From assembly GCA_028023455.1 (NCBI GenBank), contig JAQFVV010000056.1, positions 620,001-684,000 on the forward strand: a stretch of DNA of 64,000 nucleotides, written 5' to 3'. Made by a program: the position numbers and the translations under genes. Every line of letters begins with the position of its first letter. Within the stretch, counting starts at the first letter, position 1. Below, piece by piece: positions 34,347 through 45,235 of this stretch. The stretch is from Epiperipatus broadwayi (lineage: Eukaryota > Onychophora > Udeonychophora > Euonychophora > Peripatidae). The notes below the pieces were generated by a model that saw only the letters and a program-made list of their open reading frames with translations, was not told the origin of the DNA and made no database searches.

Positions 34347-36661
34347 ATTATGAAAAAAATGTTAAAATTTATATTTAAATATTGCTTACTTTAGTAACAC
34401 TTTTGAGTTAGTTTTGCTTACATTAAGCTTTTAATGATTGGAATTAAGTAGAACATTTGTTATATTTGATGCAATCAGATATGACATTTTATTTTTTATT
34501 AATTTTGTTGATGAAAATAATTTTTGTACAGAATAAAATTGCAAGATTAATTAAGGACAAAGCAATTACAGTTTCATTTGGGATTAGTCCTCAAAATTAG
34601 TCAAGTGTGAATTGTCTATGTACATAATGAATGCAGATGGGTTTTTTTAAAATTGTATTTACTGAATTTGAATTTTTGTTATATATATTTTTTCTGAGTA
34701 TTAATAATAATTATTTTTTGGTTATAATATTACTTTACAAGATTTAGTCTTTTTATTTTTACAATCAGGAATTCAACTGGTCAAAATTAATCCACTATTA
34801 TATAAAGTTTTGAGCATGGATAGTATATAATGATGGAATTGTGAATTATAGAATTTCCGGATCAAAGTTCAATTTATTACTTTTGGTTATTATGTGATCT
34901 ATAAAGAAATTAACTATTTAATTATTTAGAATTATATGTTTTTATTATTATATAATAATATTTTAGGGATATGTTTAACTTGAACTGTTATTGGCAACAA
35001 TTACCTGCTTCCTTTTTACTGAAGTTTATTGAAATGAGAACTGATATATTTTTATATATATGAACAATTATAGAAAAAAAAAATTAAGATTAATTAATAT
35101 AGAGAAGCATCCATAGGAAGACTATGAAGAACATAGAGAATGCCTTAAAGAGATAACTAAAGTTTGGAAATGAAAATGCACTGAATTATAAAGTTTCAAG
35201 GAAAGTATAAATTTCTTACTGAAATCAAGTAGAAAGGAGCAAAGACAAATAAATTATCCAAATAATTAGTGTATGTATGCATATAATATATATAAACAAT
35301 ATAATGAGATAAAGAAGACTACAACTTTTTAAAGCTATTTTTATTTTATGTCTAACTTGCTAATAGCAGGGAATTATATAAAATGAATATATTTTGTTGT
35401 CTTTCTTGCATTTAAATAAATGAAGTTGTTAATGTTTTAGCTGTCATAAGTAATTTTTATATTCAATATTATTAGTTAAATATATTTGCACAAAGTTTTC
35501 TGTATGGAAAATTCTAAAGGGATTTTATTAACATTTGCTATTATTTGTTAAAGTTTGCCCAATATAGTTTGCTTAAAATTCCCATGGCCATTCTTTAAAT
35601 CTTTTTCTGTAGATTACTAACAATAAAATCAAGAATTTATACAGTTTAAAATATATATTTGTCTGAAAGTTACAGATAATGATAAATTTATTAATAATTG
35701 ATAAAACAAAGTAGAGCAATATAAGCTATTTAATTTATTAGATTGGTTTCATATATATATACACACACACAGTATTTCATGAAATTATTTATGCCTTTAT
35801 ATATTTTTATATAAAAGTAATCATTCCAAATAAAAATACTTGAAAATTGATTAGTAAATGCTAAAAATCACACATTCTAAATATGATTTAATCTTTTGCT
35901 AATAATTAATTGATTATCTCAGAAGTTGTATAATTAAATTCTTGATCATTTTTTATGTTTTTATTGTAAGGTATAAGTAAACTGCTTGATAAACATCTAC
36001 CCATTCAGGAGTGAAACAAAACTTAGATATTTAATTAGCATGTAACTGATGTATTTTCACAAGCATTTTATATATTAGATGGATGAGAAGACTAAATGTA
36101 GAAGTTAATATTTTGCACACTCTTGATGTGCAATGTAGGTAAAGGTTTTTAATACTTATGTCATTTATATAACTACATGTTTATATCTTCCATATCAAAT
36201 TGTGATATTTTGATACATTCAATACATTCAAGACATAATTCACAGAAATCATCTAGTAAAACTTGAACATACTTGGTGATGAAAAATATAATAATATATA
36301 TACATACTTTATCATACATTAAAATATACACAGAATAATACTTAGAAAAAATAGTAAAATTCACTGTTAATTTCTTGTTTATTATGGGATTTCATTACTA
36401 TGAGCCTCAATATGCATTTTTAGTCTTGCCTATAGTTTTCCTGTGAGAACTTGTTTTCTTAGAAAATTTGTTATGTGTCATGGAGTTTTCTCATACAAAC
36501 TTTCATTTTTTTTTTAGATTTTTCCATTAGAATCTAAAATCAGGCATAAATATATATATATTTTTGTCATAATTTAGTCAGCTGCAAAAAATAAAACATT
36601 ATTGTTATAAAATAAATAAAGTGAAATTTAAAATAAAAAAAAATCAGTGATAAAATAATTC

Positions 36662-36813
36662 AAAACAAAGCAAAACTCATATAGTAGTGCCATCTTATGC
36701 TAACAAGAGCAATCAATGGACAAGATGGCACTACTGTATGGAGAGTTTTGCTTTGTTTTGAATTGTTTAATAACAATTATGTGATAGTATGAGATAGTGA
36801 TCATGTGATGTTT
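36662..36813 (+). mobile_element. Hairpin-tail element E
   Basis: 152 bp flanked by 16-bp duplications AGTGATAAAATAATTC (36646-36661 and 36814-36829). Arms AAAACAAAGCAAAACTCATA... and ...GAGAGTTTTGCTTTGTTTTG pair over about 35 bp. The loop contains CAATCAATGGA, shared with elements C and F. A tail of about 50 bp ends in GTGATCATGTGATGTTT, shared with D and C. There is no hammerhead core: this is a short internal-deletion form of the same family. Confidence 0.85.
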
Positions 36814-38180
36814 AGTGATAAAATAATTCTTGTAATAAATATTTTAAAAATATTTTATATTTAAACATTCATATTTTTATACCATAACATTTAAGATGAG
36901 TAGTTTACAAGTACAGAATTTATTTTTTCATATATCATATATATGTGGAAAAAATTGTATTACCATTTTATTTTTGTCATAGGTATTGTTATTTCTGAAG
37001 ATATATAGAATAAAAATATAAAAAATATTTGTTTGTAAACAAATCCAAAGAAATTTTCAAATATTGAATAATTACATACAAAAACCAATAAAGCTAATTC
37101 TTTTTTACACAATTTTTTTTTGCTTGATTACAAATTATTTTATGATACCACATCTGCAAAAAAAAACAAAAAACAGTACTTTGGGATTAGAGCTGCTGTG
37201 ATATATTCATGATTGGATTGAAGAAACAACCAATATTGTTTGGAATGCTTAAAAAAAAATCATCTTACATTCTCAAAGTGATTCTCAAATTGTCTTAAGT
37301 TGTTATTAAACTTTTTTTTTTTAAATTATAAATAATTTCATGTCATCATTATCATCGTCAATCATTATCAATTCACTGCAGGATGAAAGTCTCTCCAAGT
37401 TCAATTCATCTTCTCCAATCTCCAGCCTCTCTTTTCCACATCATCCCTACACAAATTGTTATTTCATCCATCAATCTCACATGTGATCTTTTTCTGGATC
37501 TTTTACAATCTCTTGGAATCCAGTTTAATATTTCCATCAATTACCATTTCTTCTAGCAATATGTCCAGCCCAACTCCAATTTTTTAATTCTTTCATTGAT
37601 GTCAGTAACACCTGTTTGTTCTCTTATCCATGTATTGCATTTTCGATCTCTTCTTGTTACTCCTAACATGCATCTCTCCATATTTTTTTGACTGGTCTGA
37701 AGTCTCTGTATTGCTCTTCTATTGTGTCCAAGTCTCAGATCTATAAGTAAGAATTAGTAAAATAGATTTATTAAAAACCTTGTTCAAATGCATAGACATA
37801 TTTTCTTTTAATATTAAATTATTTCTAGCCAGAAGCACTCCAATCAAGTTTAATTCTATGATTAATTTCATTCATTATGTTTCCATCTGTAGGAATAATC
37901 TGACCAAGATATTTGTTGTTGTCAACTTCTTCTAACTCAACATTATCAATCTTTATTTTCAACTTTTGAGAAAATACATTCAACATTACTTGTCTTGTTA
38001 ACATTTACCTTTAGTCATACTTTCTTACTTTCACCTTATAATTTTTGCAACATTTCCGGAAGCTCTGAAGCATTATTTGCAAAAACAACTATATCACCTG
38101 CAAAATCTAAATGATTTAAATAATCTCTATTTAAAACAGGCAAAACTCACTATACGTATCTAGTGCCTACTCATCCAATA

Positions 38181-38222
38181 TCCCCAGATTAGTTTCTGGC
38201 TTGTTGCCTTCATCAGTGAGGA
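38181..38222 (-). ncRNA. Hammerhead-ribozyme-like motif, best copy (element D left)
   Basis: On the minus strand: helix I UCCUCA (38222-38217), CUGAUGA (38216-38210), stem II region AGGC-AACAA-GCCA with GGC/GCC pairing, GAAAC (38196-38192), UA, AUC cleavage triplet, then UGGGGA (38186-38181). Helix I pairs over all 6 positions, including one G-U. This is the arrangement of type I hammerheads with a minimal stem III described for Penelope-like retroelements. Weak points are an A-A apposition at the base of stem II and loss of the C-G pair in stem III. Confidence 0.55.
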
Positions 38223-38515
38223 GCCTTGGATCTGAAAGCACTGCATCTAGATCTTAGGATCTAATGCAATCCTCCAGCAACCACCTTTTATCTCAACTTA
38301 ACTACAAAACTATGAGTCTTAAACTGAAAACACCTTAATGTTTTCAATCCAAGCCCATTAGCTTTTATAGTCATATGGGTCTGAACTCAGATCAGCACCC
38401 ATGCATTTTAGTGTCTTTGATTCTTTAATAACCATAGCCACCACTATCCTATAGACAGGATTGGTTTTAAGCCAATAAACATCACATGACCACCACTTCT
38501 TATGCTTGTGTATAA

Positions 38516-38551
38516 CTGACGAAGGCCACAAGCCAGAAACTAGTCTGGGGA
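38516..38551 (+). ncRNA. Hammerhead-like core, element D right
   Basis: CTGACGA (38516-38522), stem II GGC...GCC, GAAAC (38536-38540), UA, GUC (38543-38545), UGGGGA. The catalytic core matches consensus and stem III keeps both pairs, but the upstream flank does not pair with UGGGGA. Helix I is missing because a tail sequence is joined directly upstream. Confidence 0.5.
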
Positions 38552-41016
38552 TATTAAATGAGTAAACACTAGATGGGGATTTTATGCACAAGCCTTCTGG
38601 TATCCAATGATTACTCTAGCTTTTTGTGTGTGGCAATACGTATAGTGAGTTTTGCCTGTTTTAACAACAGTTATACACAAGCATAAGAAGTGGTGATCAT
38701 GTGATGTTTATTGGCTTAATCTCTATTTACTTTTATTCCTTTAGATTCCCATTTTAGTCCGCAAATACACACTGCTGTAAAAAGTTTTGGAGATGTGGAG
38801 TTGCCTTGTCTTACACCCTTCTCGATGTTAACCTTCCTAGTATCATTATGTAATCTAATTGTAGCTATTGCATTTTTATAAATATTCTTCTTAATATGAC
38901 AATATCCTGGGTTGTGAAGAAATGCTTATAGAGTCAAATGCCTTTTCATAATCTACAAATAATATTCATTGGTCCTTTCTATAACTTCCCTCAATATTTG
39001 GATATGATTTACTATACTAAAACCACTTTTAAATCCAGCTTGTTCTTTTGGTTGGTCAAAATCCAAAGTTCTCTGAAGACAAGTTGTATTACCTTGGTAA
39101 AAACTTTGATAAAACTGATATAGGACTGATAGGTCTGTAATTTTTAATATCTTCTTTATCATCTTTTTTAAATATTAATATTGCATTCTTCCAATCACCT
39201 GGTACATCTATATCATTTAAACATTTGGTATATAACTTTGCCAAAAAAATTTCCATTTCTTCACCTTCTTTTAATATATCGATTATAATTCTATCACTTC
39301 TTGGAGCATTTCCCTTTTTCATAAATTTAACTGCCTGTCTCACTTCTTCATTTAAAGTCCTTCGTCAGTCCTAGGCAATTCAAAAAATATAATAGATTTA
39401 GGAGGTATTTGTTCTTTATTATTATATAATTCTTGATAGAACTCTTTTACTCATTTCATGATAGTCACCTCTTTTTAATAATAGTTCCTCCATCTTTTTT
39501 TCTTATTGCAGATATGTTTCCTACTAATACCAAAATGTTTTACACTCTTGAGACTTATTCTCTTCTACAGCTTTCTTTGCTATATAACATTTATACTTTC
39601 TTATAACATTATCAATTTTCTTTTGCACCATTTTACAAAATTTTGAGATATTCAATCCTTCTTAATGCATCCTTTTTATGTATTTTCATATTCCTTCTTT
39701 GTTTCATAAATTTTCTAATCTCAATAGAAATTTTATGGGTCAATTGCTGCTTTTTATACCAGCTATCTGTTGCAGTTTTTAAAAGTGTATCAGTTATTTT
39801 CCTATTAATTTTATTCAAATCTGAATTATGTTCAAAATCTGCTAATATTTGAAAATGATTTGCAAGTTCTAATTTAAATTCATTATAATGCTTCTGAAGA
39901 TTAGGAATATCAATTATGAATATTGTTTTTGTTTTGCATTAACCAGATATCTTACATCTCACTAATTGATGATCACTTTCTGTGTTGAATTTATTAAGAA
40001 CATTTCAATCTTGAAATATGTATTTTCTGTTAGTCAAAATATAATGCAATTCTGCTGTACCTTCATTTGGATGCTTCCATGTCCATTTCCTTTGAACATT
40101 TTTTTCAAAAAAGGAATGCATAAAATTCTTCTTTTTCTGCAAACTTCAAAAGTCTGTCCTTTCTCATTTCTATTACCATAACCAAATTTACCTACAGTAC
40201 TTTCATCTTACAATTGTTTTCCTATTCTAGCATTAAAGTCTCCCATAACAATTTTAAAATATTGTTTGATCTGATCAAAAATTTTTTGTATTTCCATATA
40301 AAAATCCTCTACCACTTTATCATTATGAGAACTTGTTGGGGCATAAACATGAATTATCTGCTATTAAGTTGAACAATTAATCTTGCCACTCTATTAGATA
40401 CACCATCAATCTCCACAATGTTGTTTGTCCATATTTTATTTATAATAAATTCTACTCCACTTATAGTTCCAATATTTATGCCTTTGTAGTAAAATACATG
40501 TTTACATTTTAAATCAATTGTCTCTTCATCTTTTCTTTTATCACAAAGTCTAATAATGTCCCATTTAATATGAGACAATTCTTTTTCCTATTCTTGCAAT
40601 CTTCCTTTATTTGAAAGTGATCTGCTGTTGTAATTACCTAAGTAAAAGATCATCATCAAATGACAGCCTGGGTTTGCAATCAGAGGACTTAGCACCCTCT
40701 GCTTTCGGTCACCAATTTTTGCCTTGGCTGGAGACTTTACAGCTTCCTGGGAATAAGGGCTATGATTTATTTTTTGTCTGTCATGATTGTAAATAACTAT
40801 TATTAATTTTTTTTTTACATTCATTCTGCCCTTACAGGCAACTGAAAAGAAAGATCATGGTATTTCCTTATCGTAAACTCAGAGGTAGAAAGACAATAAA
40901 CTTACTACACTGCCTAATGCATGTCGGTGAGCAGCCCATCCATGTTCATATACTATATAAATAATCTCATAGTAATAACAGCTGCAACGACAAGAATATA
41001 TGGAGTTGACATTAGG

Positions 41017-43400
41017 AATTTGTCCTGCTCTATTCCTTTAAAGCCTCCAAGAGGAATTATAGGGTCTCCTTTCAATTAACAGCATTGCAGCCATTTTTAT
41101 GTAAATAATATAAAATAATTTATTTTCCTTTTTAGAACATTGTAAATATTTTTAATTTGGTGTTTATTTACAGATCTGTTTCTGAGATCAAGTTTGTCAA
41201 GATTACTTCACCAAACTAAAGTTAAAAAAGATCTATTATTATCATCTAATTAAAAAAAAAGTCTCATTCCTTTATTTTTCCTTATTTTAAAAACAAAATC
41301 TCTTTTTGGGCAATATTCCTGCATTTGTCTACATTGTAATGTATTTGTCATTTTGTTTTGAAAGGGAAGTACCTTTTTTGTATTGATGCTTTGTTTGCAT
41401 TTTGATATTTGTTTTTTTTTTTTTTAAATTCCTTGTTGATATTGATGTTAAAAAAAAAAAATTGTTTAAATTTAATTGATTAATTTGTTTAAATTTATAT
41501 TTATTAGTTTTGCCAAAAATTAATAAGATAGTAATTTATACATTGCAAGTTTTAATGATAGCAATGGTATTCCAAGCATGTGTAAATGTATGCATTTATT
41601 GTCAGACAATGGCAGTGACTAAACTCTTGGGTACTTTTCTGTTTTACAGAGAAGCAAGATGTCACTTTTTTTTTTTTTTGATAAATGTACAATTCTGCAG
41701 ACCTACAATTTCTCTTCTGGAATGTGTTAGTTGTTAAATTAAAAAAATAATAATAAGTTAAATGAAATAAAAGTAATAAATTACAGTAATAATCTTTATT
41801 TCATTTTTTTTTTACTTATAATGTGGATGTGTATGCTTTGAACTTTAAAATTTTTTATGGCTTGTATAGAGAAACCAATGAGTGTTTCATTGTAAGTGTT
41901 ATTACTTTCAATTTTTTTTTATTTTTCAAGTGAAATTTATGTTCCTATAACTCATTTTTTATTTATGTTCAATGTGTATGAAATAAAATTTTGTAGCACA
42001 CAAAAAATATAATCTTCTAACAAAATTTTTCATATGGTTTATTTAATTATTTTGATTGATTTCTTAAATCTGGAACCAAACTTCATACATACAATGCATT
42101 TTTTTACACAAATTTCTTTTACGTGTAATTGTCAGGAACCAATCTACAATGTAAAAACAGAATTAATTGTATATATATATAAACCTCAAGCAGCCATTGG
42201 GTGGTTAGAGATTAATACCTTTAAAAATCAAGTTATTTTTTTTAAATTTCTGAATATGTATTTAATAAAACTATGTTAAAAAATATGTTTTTTAAACTAC
42301 TAAAACCATAGACAGTTAAATGTTTAAAACCTTCATCCTTAAAATGACAATCTATCTTAGGATGCTGGTTATATGAATCACATATGAATGTTACTATAAT
42401 TGATGGCAATTAATATAAAAATAAATGATAAATATCAATTAAATGTGTTTTTAAAATGGAATTGAAGAATTATTAGCATTAGTATGCATCTGCATATTGG
42501 GCTTAATTCAAAATTTGATTATGCAGCATTATGCATTAGATGTGCTCTATTTATTTAGGAAACTTAAGATGAATTGCATATAAGATCTAGATATAGTTTT
42601 TTTAAACTTGTTTTTGAAGTTTCCTATATATATATAACAAAATGAAACATGCCAATATTATTTATGCATTCATGTAATCATGTAGATGGAGCAGAAACTT
42701 TTTTAAAAAATTAATATTTATATGTGTTTACACACACACACATTGTATATGTTAATATTATAAATTTGTGAATCTGTCCGCATATTAATTCATGATTATT
42801 TTTTGTGATATCTCTGGAAATGTGCTCTGAAATAAATATAAAGATGTTTAAAACTGAAAAAATTTAAGAAGTAGCTCACTTCTGAATTGTATGGAGTGGT
42901 TACTGCTTTCCGATTTGTAAGATATCGACCATGAAGACAATTTGAAGTGGAAAGACATTTTTATATTATCCAAAACTTCACTTAATTAATAAAAAATTCA
43001 AATATTGAAATGTTTACTGAACTGGAAATAGATAGTATGTTATTTACTTAATGCTGATACCAGTTCAGAGCTGAATTTAAATTCTCAAAAATGCTTTCAT
43101 ATAGATGTTTTTTTCATTTCATAAATAGGAAATGTTTACATTTTTTTTAAAGCTGTATAAAACAAACTACAACATTTCAAAATACTTTACAGGGACTCTT
43201 AGAAGTCAGAAATACAGGGGGAGGGGGTTATATATATTTTTAATGTGAACGTGACATGCGTATTAAATTTTTATAATTTACAATTACTTTTAAAACATTT
43301 TTACTTTTCATAAATATTAAATAGGTAAATTTTTTAAAGTTGAGTAAAGAAATTTAGCCATTTGTAAGCTGACCTTAGTTGAAAATAATGCACAGATATT
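41017..43400. other. A+T-rich noncoding sequence
   Basis: Homopolymer T runs and a short CA run near 42732. The open frames here are short and low-complexity. I see no gene. Confidence 0.5.
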
Positions 43401-43404
43401 CCTA

Positions 43405-43565
43405 GTACACCTGGGTCTCGTTTTACGCGATAGATAGGTTCCTCAGAAACCATGTGCAAACAAAATCGCACAAAATAAACATAACTTACCTTGAAAAGGG
43501 GGGATACGGACTGTGATTTTTCAAAAATCGCATAAAAGCAAAGCACTAACGTAAAATTACTTTAA
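43405..43565. repeat. Possible DNA-transposon fragment
   Basis: A CpG-containing segment beginning TACACCTGGGTCTCG and TTTTACGCGATAG, followed by CGCACAAAATAAAC and an internal hairpin around TTTTTCAAAAATCGC. It resembles the terminal region of mariner/Tc1-like MITEs in general style (TA then CA...CG-rich end), but I could not find the matching inverted end. Confidence 0.3.
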
Positions 43566-44260
43566 AATTCGTGCAAAAAAAAATAAAGAAATAAAATAAT
43601 GACTAATAAAAAATTTCAAATTTGAAAAAAATTGATACAAGACAAACTTTTTTTAACTATAATATTTAATTTTATTCAAAATAATATATTTTTATACATA
43701 ATTTACAGTACAGTAATTTACATTTTTTTATATACGTTTTAATTATTATCGCTATTTGCCGGTAAACAGGTTTGTTTGCAAACTGGTAAAAAAATCAGAT
43801 TTTAATTTTTAATTGTCAAATTTAATTGTGCCTACTGCTATTACTCATCTTTTAAAAATAAACTTGCGGACACTAAATGATTAATAATTGATTATGTTCT
43901 TTTTTAAAAAGCAAAAACAATGTGATTTAAAATGCAAAATTAACACGCACAATGTTTGAACAAATTTACATTATAATCTTGTAAAATTTAATGTGTGTAT
44001 ACATTAAATGTGGAAATCATGATTTTAATTTCATTATTGCATAAAATCTTACTATTATAAAGCACTGAAAATATTGAAATTACTAAGATGAAAGTCAAAT
44101 TCCAATAATGTGCTATTACTTTCAATATGACGTAAGTGCACAAAATTTATTATTTGGTACTGGTGGAATTACTGTCCTGCCACTGCTAGAGATGTCATTT
44201 CTGCAAAAATCGCAGAAATATTCAGAGTAGGGGGCCAGAAGCAGATGATGTAAATGCCAG

Positions 44261-44427
44261 CCGCTAGATGGCGCTGTTCACCATGCGTACACACAGGAAC
44301 ATTATGCCAAGTAGGAGCCAGCACTAATGCCCCGCTAGGTGGCGCTGTTAGCCATAGATAAACCGATCCAGCTTACATCTGTCTGCTAAACAGCATTACC
44401 CAGCAATCTAGCCCACTAGGTGGCGCT
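44261..44427 (+). promoter_or_regulatory. Cluster of three CTCF-like binding motifs
   Basis: Three same-orientation matches to the CTCF core: CCGCTAGATGGCGCT (44261-44275), CCGCTAGGTGGCGCT (44332-44346) and CCACTAGGTGGCGCT (44413-44427), each followed by GTT. Spacings are 71 and 81 bp. The core AG(A/G)TGGCGC is conserved among bilaterian CTCF proteins, which act as insulators or loop anchors. The surrounding 300 bp are the most G+C-rich DNA of the 41-45 kb region. Binding is inferred from sequence alone. Confidence 0.6.
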
Positions 44428-44429
44428 GT

Positions 44430-45235
44430 TTCTCCACGCTATGCGCGCGGAAAAACAGCACCGTTTAGAAGCGATATTTACACTCGCTTGCTAGTTCAGG
44501 TTTATATCCACGTTCTTAAAACAAACATAGCATGTAATGTGAAGGTGTGAATAATATAGAAAACCATAACTATTTAAATCTGCTTTAAAATTTAATATTC
44601 TTACATTGAGTTTCACTCTCGGATAAATCTATGTATTTTTAAATTATTTTCTTTTAAAAATCGATGTCTTTTTTTTCTCTAAAAATGTTTTTTAAGGTAA
44701 GTATTACGACTTCCGTTTTACTGCAATCTTTCAAAACAATCGGTCTGCAGTTCTGACCTTCGTTATTTTGAAAAGTGATTGTTTTTTTATACTTTCAAAT
44801 AATATTTGCAGCAATTTTTAAAGTAATACAAAATACATTTCGGTTTATAGATCTTTTATTTAGCAAACGTGTTATTTTAAAAAGATAAATTTGCGTTTTG
44901 TTTACGTGCAAATAATAATTCGAAGATCACTTACACAATAAATATTTTTAAATTACTGGAGAGAAAACAAATCAAACTATCCTTTAAATATATTAAAAGA
45001 TCTATTCAGTTCAAAAATAAATTGATTAAAATTAATATGTGTAACAATTACCAAAACATCAAACAGATTGTAGTGTGTGGTGATTTATTCAGTGTAAAAA
45101 TCGAGTAAAAATATTCAAGACGTAAATATTAATTGAACTTGATTATTTTAAAACTTTAAAATCATTTTAATAACTAAAAATGTCATATACTCACAAGGAA
45201 ATTTCAAAATAATAGGTTTAATAAGTATGGAAAAG
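44430..45235. other. A+T-rich noncoding sequence
   Basis: One strong splice-donor-like site AAGGTAAGTATT lies at about 44694-44705, about 270 bp after the CTCF-like cluster. No exon can be supported. Confidence 0.4.

Larger units (their letters stand above)
32381..37340. other. A+T-rich noncoding sequence with simple repeats
   Basis: Apart from the items listed separately (33085-33264, 34295-34346, 36662-36813) I see only low-complexity A+T sequence. Confidence 0.5.
38134..38716 (+). mobile_element. Hairpin-family element D with two hammerhead-like cores
   Basis: 583-bp insertion in the RT region of LINE copy 1, between the 13-bp duplications TAATCTCTATTTA (38121-38133 and 38717-38729). Comparison with the intact LINE shows a clean insertion. 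Inverted ends: AAACAGGCAAAACTCACTAT at the left, complement near 38640-38660. Each end unit has a hammerhead-like core, minus strand at 38181-38222 and plus strand at 38516-38546. The interior (about 38225-38463) is colinear with element B. A second, inner palindrome pairs 38469-38517 with 38663-38712. The right tail carries the family motif GTGATCATGTGATGTTT. No protein is encoded. Confidence 0.85.
37341..41016 (-). pseudogene. RTE-like LINE copy 1, full length but inactive
   Basis: About 3.08 kb once the insertion at 38134-38716 and one copy of its duplication are removed. The 5' end (41016) and 5' UTR match the copy at 49084-55555 down to GACATTAG. The endonuclease remnant is at 40820-40200, the linker at about 40180-39600, the RT at about 39480-38050 and the C-terminal region to 37400. 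The 3' end has a (GAT)n-type tail at about 37341-37365. Frames are broken repeatedly. The catalytic FADD box reads FAGD (38103-38092 region), which alone would abolish RT activity. Confidence 0.8.
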
